64,000 nucleotides of DNA from Pseudonocardia endophytica (GTDB taxonomy: Bacteria; Actinomycetota; Actinomycetes; Mycobacteriales; Pseudonocardiaceae). Of this stretch, positions 8,384 through 20,392 are shown in pieces. The stretch is taken from contig NZ_SMFZ01000001.1 of assembly GCF_004339565.1 (NCBI RefSeq), forward strand, positions 3,472,001-3,536,000. The letters run 5' to 3'. Every line of letters starts with the position of its first letter. Positions within the stretch are counted from its first letter, which is position 1. The notes under the pieces were generated by a model, which saw nothing but the letters and a program-made list of their open reading frames with translations, had not been told where the DNA came from and made no database searches. A program made the position numbers and the translations under genes.

Positions 8384-11300
8384 TCAACCCAGGAAGTCGC
8401 GGCCCGTGTAGTCCTTCCCGGCGAGCGTGGGCAGGCGGGTCCAGCCCCAGCGTTCGACGGTGCCGACGTCGAGGTCGTAGAGGCCGGCCGGATGGTCGGT
8501 CACGACGCGCTCGACGTGGCCCCATGCGAACATCGCACGTCCGCCCGGCGGATCGAGCGCCGACGGGATCTCCACGTAGCGGGCCGAGCGGTCGATCCCG
8601 GCCAGGGTGCCGCCGTTGGCGGTGAACGTGGAGTTGTCCTCGGTCGCGCCCTCCAGGTCGTCGCCGGTGCGCAACCGGAACGCGGGGACCTGCGCGATGC
8701 CGTCGGCGATCGTGATCTGGTTCGCGCACGGCCAGAGCGCGGCGGAGGCCTGGTCGGCGAACACCGGGCTGTCACCGATCACCTCGGACGCCGGGCGGGG
8801 CGCCGCCAGGTAGGGCGCCGCGACGCCGAACCAGCTGTCGGAGTCCGCCAGCCGGTCGGACGCGACGAGCCGCACCGCGGTCACCGGGCCGGGCAGGTCG
8901 ACGCCGGACAGCTCGGCCGTCAGGTCCGTCCAGTCGGCCTTCTTCTCACCGGGCAGGCCGAGCTCGGTCCGCGCCGTCGCCGTCGGGGCCCCGACGGGTC
9001 CGGTACCGAACTCGAGCGCGATCGACTGCCCGGAACGCAGGTCGCCGGTGGCCGGGACGATCAGGGAGCGGTCGTCGCCCCCGGCGGGCAGCGGGTACCA
9101 GCCCGACGTGACGGCGCCGGTGCCGGAGCCGCCGGGCACGTCGTCGTGCCAGACCTGCGCCGTCGGCACGGCGGGTGGTGCGCTGCGCTGCGGCGGGATC
9201 CCGGGCCGCAGGTCACCGGAGAGCGTCTCCGGCCCGGCGGGCGGGCCGAGCGCGGGGTCGGTCGGCGAGAGGACACCGACGGCGTCGGCGAGCCCGCAGC
9301 CGCGCCCGGCGAACGTCGCCAGGTTCATCGACGCCACCGACGCGCCGGGCGCCTGCGCCACGGGCGCGACGGCGAACACCAGCGCCAGCAGCACGACTCC
9401 GCCGGACAGCGCCGTGCCGAGGACCGCGCGGTCCGGGGTCAACCCGGAGGGCCTGCCCGCGCGGCGCCTGCGGTAGATCCACCAGACGGCCACCAGCGCG
9501 ACCGCGATCCACGGCACCGGGCTGCGCAACGTCAGCGGTCCGAGGTGTGGCGCCATCGAGTCGGTGTTGATCGGCGCTCCGAGCACCGAGTGGTTGCCGA
9601 ACGGCTGCCCCCAGTCCCCGAACGGGCGCCAGAGGTTCGGTCCGGCGTAGGAGACGGCGGCCGCGACCCCGACGGCGGCCGTCGCGACGGCCAGCACCCG
9701 CGCCGGCACCCGTCGTGGCACCGGGGTACGGACGAGTGCCAGCGCCAGCAGCAGCGTCGCCGGCGCGGCGACCGCGCCGAAGTGGTTCACCCACTTCGTC
9801 GGCGACACGGCGACCGCGACGAGCGAGAGCGCGCCCAGCGTCAGCGCCCAGCCGAGTGCGCGCCCGAGGGGACCGCCCGTGCCGCGCCGGCGTCCGAGCC
9901 GCACCAGGCCGGCGACGAGCACGGCGAGCAGCAGCAGGACCGGCAGCCGCTTGCCCCAGGCGCCGCGGTCGTCGGGCTCGAGAAGGTTCGCGTAGTGGAC
10001 GATCTCGGAGAACCAGGAGTACTGGAAGTAGTACCAGCGGTGCACGGCGACCGATTCGCGCACGTCGCCGAGCGTCGCGTCGGAGAACCCGAGCGGCACC
10101 ACGATGCTCGCCGCACCGACGGCGGCCGCGACCATCGCGAGCCGCCCGGTCCAGGACGCGGCGCGCAGCCGCGACCAGACGAGCGGCACGGCGAACAGCA
10201 GCGGGACGGCCGCGACGAGCGCGGTCGGAGCCGTCGTCACCCCGACGCTGGCCACCGCCACGGCGGCGGCCAGCGGACCCAGCGACCGCCGGTGCAGCGC
10301 GAGCGCGACGAGCAGCATCACACCGGCCGTCGCGACCGTGCCCGCCGGCTCGGGGCGCAGCGTGATGCCGTAGGCCATGAACCAGAGCAGGTGCGCCGCG
10401 GCGAGCGCCCAGACGACGCCTGGCCGCCGGCCGATCCGTCCGGTGAGGACGCACAGCAGCGCCCGGAGCAGCGCGTACGTGCCGATCCCGTACAGCACCG
10501 GGAGCACCCGCAGCCACAGCAGGCCCCAGCCGGGCACGCCGATCGCCTCGCCGATCGAGCCCCAGAACTGCATCAGGTACTGGCTGGTGGAGAACGGGTT
10601 CTCGGTGACGTCGAACTGGTAGATGTAGTTGCCGACGTAGCCCGCCGCGTCCGCGTTGCGCGCCATCAGCGCGTACCACGAGTCGTCGATGTTGACCGGT
10701 CCGAGCACGGCCCACGCCGCGGACGCGACGACGACCACGGCGTCGGCCGGTGAGAACCGCGGCCGGGTCACCGGGCGGGCGGTCTCCCGCCACGTCCGCC
10801 AGGCCACGACCAGCAGTGCCGCGAGCGCCAGCAGGTGCGCCACCAGCAGGACGGTCTTCGACGTCGACGGCGACGACTCGTACCGCGCGTCGGTGTGCAG
10901 CTGCACCCGCAGGCCGGTGGCCGCGTTCCCGGTCGCGGCCGTCGCGAGCTCGGCGACCTGCGGCGGGTCCAGGCCCGGACGCTCGGCGATCGGGGCGCCG
11001 TCGCGCAGCAGCGTGGTGCCGGACGCGTCCGCCGTCAGCCGGTAGGAGCAGGCGCTGTCACCGACCGGCCCGCTGTAGAGCTGCTGGCCGGACGACGTGA
11101 CGGTGAGCCGGCCATCCGCCGTCGACACCAACAGGCCAGGGCCCTCCGCGGCGTTCACCGACGCCGGGATCGTGCGCAGGACGTCGCCCTGGACCGCCCG
11201 CGCCGTGTCGCACGGGACGTCGGCGGTCAGCTGGAGCGGGCGGTACGGCGACAGCGGCACGACCGTCGAGGCCGGGGCCTGCCCGGCCGCGGGCCAGGTC

Positions 11301-11455
11301 ACGACCGGGTCCTTCGCCTGGACCGGCGCCAGCACGGCGAGCAGCCCGAGCAGCGAGGTGAGCACGCCGAGCACCAGCACGGCCGTCCACCTCGGACGGG
11401 CCGGCGGAGCCTCCCGGTCGGATCCGACCGGCGGCGCCGCCGTCGCGGTGCTCAC
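8384..11455 (-). CDS. emb: Arabinosyltransferase, Emb family (copy 2)
   Basis: A second Emb-type protein, 1023 residues, starts at GTG 11455. It has the same layout as copy 1. A first membrane helix near residues 26-46 is followed by an extracytoplasmic domain with KDPVVTWPAAGQ, then the GT-C motif D257-D258 in NIDDSWYALMARNADAAGYVGNY. The segment LSPTKWVNHFGAVAAP and a C-terminal carbohydrate-binding-like domain follow. Its GTG overlaps the TGA of the upstream glfT2 gene by three bases, so the two are translationally coupled. It converges on the copy 1 unit, with only 12 bases between the stop codons. It is about 60 residues shorter than copy 1 and clearly diverged from it, so it is not a recent duplicate. 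Confidence 0.92.
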   Translation of the reverse strand: MSTATAAPPVGSDREAPPARPRWTAVLVLGVLTSLLGLLAVLAPVQAKDPVVTWPAAGQAPASTVVPLSPYRPLQLTADVPCDTARAVQGDVLRTIPASVNAAEGPGLLVSTADGRLTVTSSGQQLYSGPVGDSACSYRLTADASGTTLLRDGAPIAERPGLDPPQVAELATAATGNAATGLRVQLHTDARYESSPSTSKTVLLVAHLLALAALLVVAWRTWRETARPVTRPRFSPADAVVVVASAAWAVLGPVNIDDSWYALMARNADAAGYVGNYIYQFDVTENPFSTSQYLMQFWGSIGEAIGVPGWGLLWLRVLPVLYGIGTYALLRALLCVLTGRIGRRPGVVWALAAAHLLWFMAYGITLRPEPAGTVATAGVMLLVALALHRRSLGPLAAAVAVASVGVTTAPTALVAAVPLLFAVPLVWSRLRAASWTGRLAMVAAAVGAASIVVPLGFSDATLGDVRESVAVHRWYYFQYSWFSEIVHYANLLEPDDRGAWGKRLPVLLLLAVLVAGLVRLGRRRGTGGPLGRALGWALTLGALSLVAVAVSPTKWVNHFGAVAAPATLLLALALVRTPVPRRVPARVLAVATAAVGVAAAVSYAGPNLWRPFGDWGQPFGNHSVLGAPINTDSMAPHLGPLTLRSPVPWIAVALVAVWWIYRRRRAGRPSGLTPDRAVLGTALSGGVVLLALVFAVAPVAQAPGASVASMNLATFAGRGCGLADAVGVLSPTDPALGPPAGPETLSGDLRPGIPPQRSAPPAVPTAQVWHDDVPGGSGTGAVTSGWYPLPAGGDDRSLIVPATGDLRSGQSIALEFGTGPVGAPTATARTELGLPGEKKADWTDLTAELSGVDLPGPVTAVRLVASDRLADSDSWFGVAAPYLAAPRPASEVIGDSPVFADQASAALWPCANQITIADGIAQVPAFRLRTGDDLEGATEDNSTFTANGGTLAGIDRSARYVEIPSALDPPGGRAMFAWGHVERVVTDHPAGLYDLDVGTVERWGWTRLPTLAGKDYTGRDFLG

Positions 11456-13461
11456 TCGAAGACGTGCTTCCAGCCGTCCCGGCTCGTCAGCGTCGGAAGG
11501 GCTTTCCGGTAGCGCTCGCGCAGGCCGGCCCAGCCCGCGTCCACCTCGCGGTGCAGCCGCAGCGACTCGGTGACCATCCGCTTGAACATCGCCGGGTCAC
11601 GGCGCCGGAACGTGACGCCCCGACCGTCCGGGGTGGACACCGTCGCGGAGTCCAGACCGGCCAGCACGAACCACTGGGCGTTGCGCCACGGCACGTTGCG
11701 CTGCGGGCGCTCGCGCAGCTCCGGGTTCGGCGTCCTGAGGTTACGGAGCACGCCGCGCGCCAGTCCCAGGCCCGCCTTCAGACGGCCGACCGGCGGCTCC
11801 GGGAACAGCTGGGCGCCCAGCGCGTCGAGATCCGCGAGCGGGACGTCGGTCGCCGAGTCCAGCGGGCGGCCGTCGTCGTACTCGGCACGGACGGCACGGA
11901 TCTCCGGCAGCGCCGTCGGCAGCTTCGGGAACAGCGCCTCCGGCCCGGCCAGGAAGTCGGTGAACGCCTTGATCTGCAGCGCGACCGCCGAGTACTCCAT
12001 CAGCATCAGGTGCCGCAGCGTCCGCTTGAACGTCTCCCGCAGGATCGCCTTCGGGTCGTCAGGGCCGTGCAGCGCGGCGGCGACCAGGCGGTTGCGGTAG
12101 TGGAAGTACGCCTGCCAGTCCGACGAGTCGTCCTTCTCGATGAACGACATGTGCCAGATCGCGATGCCCGGCACGGTGGCCGTGCGATAGCCGCGCGAGC
12201 GGGCCCGCAGGCCGTACTCCGCGTCGTCCCACTTGATGAACAGCGGCAGCGGAAGGCCCAGGTCCGCGGCGACGGCCTTCGGGATCAGGCACATCCACCA
12301 GGCGTTGTAGTCGACGTCGACCCGCCGGTGCAGCCACGGCGACTGGCGCAGCGGCTGCTCGGCCATGTCGTGGTGGTTCTCGGTCCTGGGGGCGCTGCGC
12401 CACATGAACTGGTTGCGGTCGACGACCTCGCCCATCGTGGACAGCTGCGAGCGCGCCTGCAGCGACAGCATCTGGCCGCCGACCAGCATCGGCTGGCGGG
12501 AGAACCGGGAGAACGCGACGGCACGCAGCACCGAGTCCGGCTCGAGCAGGATGTCGTCGTCCATGTAGAGGATCTGCTCGCAGTCGATCCCCTGCGACCC
12601 GCCGGTCCCGTGCAGGACCTCGTACATGATCCGCGCGTAGCCGCCGGACCCGCCGAGGTTCGGCTGGTCGACGATCCTCAGGCGGTCGCCGAGGACGGCG
12701 GCGGCCTGCTCGTAGCCGGCCTCGTCGCGGACCTTCTGCGTGCCCTGGTCCGGCAGCACGACGGCGACGACGGTGTCCAACACCTCGGGGTCCTCGCCGA
12801 TCGCGGTCAGCGTGGCGACGCAGTCGGCCGGCCGGTTGAACGTCGGCATCCCGATCGCGACGGCCGCACGGCCGGGCGCCTCGACCGGCGCGTGCCAGCC
12901 GCCGCCGTGCAGCGTCAGCTCGCCCTCGTCGGTGGTGAGGTCGAACCAGAACCAGCCGCCGTCCTCGAACGGGCGCAGGTCCAGGTCCATCTCGACGAGC
13001 CGCCGTCCGGAGACGAGCTCGCCGCCGACGTAGATCTGCGAGCCGTCGGCCTTCGTCCGATAGACGTCGACCCGGCCGGCCCCCTCGACGTCGAGCCTCA
13101 GCGTGATGCCGGTCAGCGTGGACCACGCGCGCCAGTAGCCGGCCGCGAACCCGTTGAAGTAGGAGCCGAACGAGACCTCGGTCTGCGCGGGCACGACGGC
13201 CGTCGTCCGCGACGTGACCCGGGTCCTCCGCCCGCCCGTCGACGAGACGGTCAGCGTGATCGCGCGGCTCGTCTCGTCCGGCAGCGGCTCGACCGGCGAC
13301 AGCGTGGCCCCGGAGCGCTCGTCGAGGTAGAGCGCGCGGACCGCGGTCGGGTCCGCCGGACGGGGCATGATCACCCGCTGCAGCAACGTCGGCCCGCTCG
13401 TCACGGAGCGGGCGTTCGTGTCGGGCACGTGACCTCGCTGATGGGTGGGGGCTGTCGTCAT
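11452..13461 (-). CDS. glfT2: Galactofuranosyltransferase GlfT2
   Basis: This 669-residue protein resembles M. tuberculosis GlfT2 closely along its length. Shared parts include LLQRVIMPRP near the N-terminus, YFNGFAAGYWRAW, GRVDVYRTKADG, PFEDGGWFWFD, GMPTFNRPADC and DQPNLGGSGGY. Further shared parts are D301-D302-D303, LFIKWDDAEYGLRA, WHMSF and DWQAYFHYRNRLV. It polymerises galactan with alternating beta-1,5 and beta-1,6 Galf from UDP-Galf. Start ATG 13461 gives about 20 extra residues; the GTG codons at positions 12 and 20 are alternatives and would match the mycobacterial length better. It is the first gene of a coupled pair with Emb copy 2. Confidence 0.95.
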   Translation of the reverse strand: MTTAPTHQRGHVPDTNARSVTSGPTLLQRVIMPRPADPTAVRALYLDERSGATLSPVEPLPDETSRAITLTVSSTGGRRTRVTSRTTAVVPAQTEVSFGSYFNGFAAGYWRAWSTLTGITLRLDVEGAGRVDVYRTKADGSQIYVGGELVSGRRLVEMDLDLRPFEDGGWFWFDLTTDEGELTLHGGGWHAPVEAPGRAAVAIGMPTFNRPADCVATLTAIGEDPEVLDTVVAVVLPDQGTQKVRDEAGYEQAAAVLGDRLRIVDQPNLGGSGGYARIMYEVLHGTGGSQGIDCEQILYMDDDILLEPDSVLRAVAFSRFSRQPMLVGGQMLSLQARSQLSTMGEVVDRNQFMWRSAPRTENHHDMAEQPLRQSPWLHRRVDVDYNAWWMCLIPKAVAADLGLPLPLFIKWDDAEYGLRARSRGYRTATVPGIAIWHMSFIEKDDSSDWQAYFHYRNRLVAAALHGPDDPKAILRETFKRTLRHLMLMEYSAVALQIKAFTDFLAGPEALFPKLPTALPEIRAVRAEYDDGRPLDSATDVPLADLDALGAQLFPEPPVGRLKAGLGLARGVLRNLRTPNPELRERPQRNVPWRNAQWFVLAGLDSATVSTPDGRGVTFRRRDPAMFKRMVTESLRLHREVDAGWAGLRERYRKALPTLTSRDGWKHVFE

Positions 13462-13621
13462 CCGGGGCGGCCTCGGTCCTCACGGTCGGGCGGCGTACGT
13501 GCGCGCGGGGGCGTGCAACGGCGGCCCCGAGGGTAGCCGCGGTGGCGGTCGTCACCGGGAGGCGGGCGGCGTGCCGCGCGACCGGCGTCCGTCCGGAGGA
13601 CACGGGTGCCACACTTGCCCG

Positions 13622-13999
13622 ATGAGTGCCGCGGTCGAGCTGCCTGCGGGCACGGTCGACGCCCTGCGTGCGGCCGGTGCCCGGTTCGCCCTGCTGCACG
13701 GCAGCCGCGCGACCGGAACCGCCCGCCCGGACTCCGACGTCGACGTCGCGGCCTGGTGGGCAGCCGATCCGCCCGCGTCGTTCGAGGTGGATCTTCCGAT
13801 CGGCGTGGACCTGCTCGTGCTGAACCACGCCCCGCTGGAGCTGGCAGGCCCGGTCGCCCAGAACGGGATCCTCGTGTTCGACGACGATCCGCCCGCCCGC
13901 GTGCGCTGGGTCGCGACCCTGCGCAAGATCTACGCCGACGAGCTGCCCCGGATGCGCCGCGCGCATCGGGAGTTCCTGGAGAGCGTCCGTCGTGGTTGA
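13622..13999 (+). CDS. Minimal nucleotidyltransferase (MntA-type antitoxin)
   Basis: This 125-residue protein carries the GSx(10)DxD signature of minimal nucleotidyltransferases: LLHGSRATGT with the paired acids in SDVDVA, near residues 32-47. In type VII toxin-antitoxin modules such proteins (MntA) AMPylate a HEPN toxin (HepT) encoded next door. The following frame, overlapping by 8 bases, is indeed a HepT-like remnant. The acidic residues and GS motif are intact, so the enzyme itself may work even though its partner appears lost. Start ATG 13622. Confidence 0.82.
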   Translation: MSAAVELPAGTVDALRAAGARFALLHGSRATGTARPDSDVDVAAWWAADPPASFEVDLPIGVDLLVLNHAPLELAGPVAQNGILVFDDDPPARVRWVATLRKIYADELPRMRRAHREFLESVRRG

Positions 14000-14168
14000 C
14001 GGCGACCGGGCCGCTCGTCTGCTCCGGTCGATCACCGACGACCTCGCCGTCCTGCGCGCCGAGGCAACGACCGGGCCGCAGCGTCGGGCGGCGGACCCGC
14101 TCGACGATCCGTCGGACCTGGCCGACTTCGTCGCGGCCGTCGCTGGGTGGGTGCCGGACCAGGCGTGA
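13992..14168 (+). pseudogene. HepT-like HEPN toxin remnant with internal deletion
   Basis: This 58-codon frame starts at GTG 13992 inside the 3' end of the MNT gene. Its first ~35 residues (VVDGDRAARLLRSITDDLAVLRAEA) look like the N-terminus of HepT proteins, and its last ~20 (DLADFVAAVAGWV) look like a HepT C-terminus. The family is usually about 130-145 residues. The middle, which carries the RNase motif RX(4-6)H, is absent. An in-frame deletion of roughly 80 codons is the simplest explanation. The product should lack HEPN nuclease activity. Confidence 0.6.
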
Positions 14169-14226
14169 CGGTTCCGCTCGCGGCGTCGAGCAGGCACCCT
14201 CGGGTGAGCCCACCGGGGAGGGTCAC

Positions 14227-14427
14227 GTGGCCGGGAACACGGACGACGAGCTCGGCGACGCCGTGGACGACGCGCTGACCGACGAGGTCAAGCGCCAGAA
14301 GGCGCGGTTCGTGCAGGCGTTCCTCGGCGCCGACCGCTTCGAGGGCGTCGGGCGCGCCGAGGGCGAGGCCGAGGACCGGCTGCGACACGAGCTAGGGCTC
14401 GACCGGCCGGAGGATCCCGACGGCTGA
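14227..14427 (+). CDS. Small hypothetical acidic protein
   Basis: This 66-residue, highly charged, probably helical protein starts at GTG 14227. A good Shine-Dalgarno sequence (GGGGAGGG) lies 5 bases upstream. Codon use shows the usual GC-rich third positions throughout, so it looks genuinely coding. No transmembrane segment, signal peptide or known motif is visible. It ends 6 bases before the converging lipoprotein gene. Function unknown. Confidence 0.6.
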   Translation: MAGNTDDELGDAVDDALTDEVKRQKARFVQAFLGADRFEGVGRAEGEAEDRLRHELGLDRPEDPDG

Positions 14428-14433
14428 CCGCCG

Positions 14434-15270
14434 TCAGGCGCCGCAGTCCTGGTCGGAGACGCCGTCGCCGCAGAACGTCGTCGCCGCGTCACCACGCCCG
14501 ATCGTCACCACCCCGGGTCGCGGGGAGGCGATCGGGAGGGTGCTGCCGGTCGGCACCTCGGGCTCGTCGTTGCTGGTCAGGACGCGGGCGTTCGATCCGG
14601 ACACCTGCAGGGTGACCCTCGCGACCTGCTCCGGCCCGCGGTACTCGCACGGCACGCCGGGCGTGTCCGGAGGGCACTCGTCGTAGGTGCGGAACGTGTA
14701 CGTGCCGCGGCCGGACGCGTCGATCGCCAGCGAGCGTCCGTGCCCGAGGTAGGTGCCGGCCGGGATCGCGGCACCGGACGACGCGGGGCGCGGCTTCTGC
14801 CCGACGCCGACGAACGCGAGCTTCCCGTCGCCGGTGATGCCGAGGCCGTGGTCGCCGTCGGAGTAGAGGTAGGCGATCTCCGGACGCGGCTGCGGCGGGT
14901 TGCGCAGCGCGGTGACCAGGCGGGCCCGGTGGGTCGGGTCGTCCAGGCGGCTCGCCGTCCGTGCCCATCCGGCGGCGCCGGGCGACGGTTCGTACAGGTC
15001 GCGCACCGACGCGGTCGTGCCGGAACGCAGCGCGGCGTCGATCCGCCGCACCCCGTCGGCGACCGCCGGTGGCACGGCCGCGCCGTTCGTGTCCGTCAGT
15101 GCGGGGCCGCCCGCCTCGGCGGCTGAGGTGGTGGCGGTGGCGGTGCCTACGGCGGCGTTCGGTTCCGCCGTCGGGCTCGGCGGCGGAGCGGTCGCCGGGA
15201 TCCCGGTCGAGCAACCGGCCAGCGCCCCCGCGGCGACCAGCAGAGCCGCCACCACCCGCATTCGGATCAC
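14434..15270 (-). CDS. Hypothetical lipoprotein
   Basis: This 278-residue protein has a basic start, a short hydrophobic stretch and the lipobox LAGC with the Cys near residue 20, so it should be lipid-anchored outside the membrane. A Pro/Ala/Thr-rich linker follows. The rest contains six or so Cys residues in the C-terminal half (DECPPDTPGVPCEY, TTFCGDGVSDQDC), which suggests disulfides in an extracytoplasmic domain. No family is recognised. Start GTG 15270 is chosen because TAGGGT lies 6 bases before it; ATG 15261 is the alternative. Confidence 0.75.
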   Translation of the reverse strand: MIRMRVVAALLVAAGALAGCSTGIPATAPPPSPTAEPNAAVGTATATTSAAEAGGPALTDTNGAAVPPAVADGVRRIDAALRSGTTASVRDLYEPSPGAAGWARTASRLDDPTHRARLVTALRNPPQPRPEIAYLYSDGDHGLGITGDGKLAFVGVGQKPRPASSGAAIPAGTYLGHGRSLAIDASGRGTYTFRTYDECPPDTPGVPCEYRGPEQVARVTLQVSGSNARVLTSNDEPEVPTGSTLPIASPRPGVVTIGRGDAATTFCGDGVSDQDCGA

Positions 15271-15276
15271 CCGCCG

Positions 15277-15282
15277 ACCCTA
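15277..15282 (-). promoter_or_regulatory. -10 element of a probable leaderless promoter for the lipoprotein gene
   Basis: On the minus strand TAGGGT is followed by 6 bases and then GTG 15270. There is no Shine-Dalgarno sequence in the gap. Confidence 0.55.
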
Positions 15283-15331
15283 GGGCGCGCGGAACCGCAC
15301 CGTCTCCGCTCGTCCACAGTTCTGGGGACGA

Positions 15332-15414
15332 CGAGATCGCAGCCATGGCGGTCGACGGCATGATCGAACAGCCGTGTGTGCGATCTCGACCGTGTCAGCG
15401 GATCCGCGATCCGC
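15332..15414. repeat. Nested inverted repeats in the LacI-lipoprotein intergenic region
   Basis: Bases 15332-15341 and 15379-15388 are perfect 10-bp inverted repeats with a 37-base loop. Next to them GCGGATC (15398-15404) pairs with GATCCGC (15408-15414) around a 3-base loop. They lie downstream of the LacI regulator on the minus strand and upstream of the lipoprotein promoter. The short hairpin abuts a minus-strand TGA at 15395-15397. They most likely end the LacI transcript, but could also act as a protein-binding or RNA-folding element. Confidence 0.5.
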
Positions 15415-15514
15415 AGGCCGGGTTCTCCGGGCGCAGCAGCGCGAGGCCGTCGAGGTCCTCGTAGGGCAGCGGCGCCTCGACCCGGTACACGCCTGGCTCG
15501 GCGAGCCGTCGCAC
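15395..15514 (-). CDS. Possible small ORF or gene fragment downstream of the LacI gene
   Basis: A 39-codon minus-strand frame from GTG 15514 to TGA 15395 has coding-like GC-rich third positions. It reads MRRLAEPGVYRVEAPLPYED and then an Arg-rich end. The coding pattern extends back to about 15543, overlapping the LacI stop in another frame, without a good start. This could be a leftover 3' end of a deleted gene or a short real peptide. No family can be assigned. Confidence 0.3.
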   Translation of the reverse strand: MRRLAEPGVYRVEAPLPYEDLDGLALLRPENPACGSRIR

Positions 15515-15543
15515 CAGACGGCGGGTGGCGGCCGAGACCCGGC

Positions 15544-16587
15544 TCAGGGCGTCCGGGGGCGCGGGCCGGTCGAGGACCGCACGACGAGCTCGGTCGGCAG
15601 TTCGACCGGCTCCGACCGCGTCCCGCCCTGGCGCAGCAGCATCGTCGCGGCCCGTCGGCCCTTCTCCAGGTGCGGCTGCCGCACCGTGGTCAGCGCGGGC
15701 CGGGCGAGGGCTGCGGACGGGATGTCGTCGAAACCGACCACCGACAGGTCGCCGGGGACGTCCAGGCCCAGTTCGGCGGCCGCGTCGAGGGTCCCGGCCG
15801 CCATCTCGTCGCTCATCGCGAGGATCGCGGTCGGCCGGGGACGGCGGGCGAGCAGCGCGGCGGCGGACCGCCGGCCGGCGTCCCGGCCGTAGGGAGCACG
15901 CTCCTCGACGGCCATCGCCTCCCACTGCAGACCCGCCGCCTCGACGGCATCGCGGTAACCGGCGAACCGCTCCCGCACGCCGTGGTAGCGCGCCACCGCC
16001 TGGCGCTCCGGCGACGGCGCACCCTCCCAGCCGCTGTCGTCCAGGGGCATCGGCACGACGCCGATACGGGTGTGGCCGAGGTCGAGGACGTGCCGCGCCG
16101 CTGCACGCGCGCCGGCCCGGTCGTCGATCCCGACGTGACCGGCCCCGTCGTGCGGCGGCCCGTCGACGATGACGAACGGCAGCCTGCGTTCTCGGATCGT
16201 CGCGAGCGCGCCCTCGTCGGGCAGATCGCAGTAGCAGACGATGCCGTCCACCAGCGCGACCCGCGCCGTCGGGCTCGTCGGGCCGGGGATGAGCACGAGC
16301 GCCAGGTCCGCCTGCTCGCACACCTGGCTGACGCCCTGCAGGAACAGCACGGCGGCCGGGTCGCTGAACCCGAACGACATCGGGGTGTCGTAGATGACGC
16401 CCAGCGCGGCGATCCGGCCGCGGGCGAGCGTCGCGGCGACCGGGTCCGGACCTGCGTAGCCCAGCTCCCGCGCGGCGCGGAGCACCCGGTCGCGCAGCTG
16501 CGTGCTCAACCGCTCCGGGTGGTTGTAGGCGTTCGACACCGTCGCCCGCGAGACGCCGACGGCGTCGGCGATCGTCGCCAGCGTCAC
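15544..16587 (-). CDS. LacI-family transcriptional regulator
   Basis: This 347-residue protein begins with a LacI helix-turn-helix (VTLATIADAVGVSRATVSNAYN). A hinge and a periplasmic-binding-like effector domain follow, ending in SDEMAAGTLDAAAELGLDVPGDLSVVGFDDIP and the RQP region. The frame is open to 16665, but that part runs through a palindromic operator. GTG 16587 is chosen because GGACGGGAG lies 8 bases upstream and the HTH then starts at residue 1. Two copies of TGAACCGGTTyA lie 66 and 123 bases upstream, so autoregulation is likely. The ligand is probably a sugar, but no catabolic operon is adjacent. Confidence 0.9.
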   Translation of the reverse strand: MTLATIADAVGVSRATVSNAYNHPERLSTQLRDRVLRAARELGYAGPDPVAATLARGRIAALGVIYDTPMSFGFSDPAAVLFLQGVSQVCEQADLALVLIPGPTSPTARVALVDGIVCYCDLPDEGALATIRERRLPFVIVDGPPHDGAGHVGIDDRAGARAAARHVLDLGHTRIGVVPMPLDDSGWEGAPSPERQAVARYHGVRERFAGYRDAVEAAGLQWEAMAVEERAPYGRDAGRRSAAALLARRPRPTAILAMSDEMAAGTLDAAAELGLDVPGDLSVVGFDDIPSAALARPALTTVRQPHLEKGRRAATMLLRQGGTRSEPVELPTELVVRSSTGPRPRTP

Positions 16588-16652
16588 CCGGCCGCTCCCG
16601 TCCACCACGTCAGTGTCCCGCGCGTCCGGGCGACGGCGGTGGTGCGGTCGAG

Positions 16653-16664
16653 TGAACCGGTTCA
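16653..16664. promoter_or_regulatory. LacI-type palindromic operator 1
   Basis: TGAACCGGTTCA is a perfect 12-bp palindrome with the central CG step typical of LacI-family operators. It lies 66 bases upstream of the LacI start. Binding by the adjacent LacI regulator is inferred. Confidence 0.75.
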
Positions 16665-16709
16665 ATCACTGCGGCGCCGATGGCGGTAAAGCTCTTGGCA
16701 GACATCCTT

Positions 16710-16721
16710 TGAACCGGTTTA
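16710..16721. promoter_or_regulatory. LacI-type palindromic operator 2
   Basis: TGAACCGGTTTA matches operator 1 at 11 of 12 positions. Its centre is 57 bases from that of operator 1. It lies just upstream of the small gene at 16755, so the LacI protein may control both divergent genes and could loop the DNA between the sites. Confidence 0.7.
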
Positions 16722-16754
16722 GTGATCGCCATGCTCCTACAGTGGTGGCGCCGG

Positions 16755-20260
<3,506 letters not shown>

Positions 20261-20392
20261 CCGGCCCGCCGCCCGGGGTCCGGCCCGGCCGACGTACGCG
20301 TCGGTATGCTCGCCGGGTCCGTCCGCGGCCCGGTCCGGCCGCACGACTCACCCGTCCGGGGCACGGCGCCGGAGAAGGAGGCGGCCCGCGCC

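Noticed and set aside
15544-16665. Longer LacI reading frame starting at TTG 16665
   Set aside because: The first codons run through the palindromic operator, and residues 1-26 are not LacI-like. GTG 16587 with a ribosome-binding site fits better.
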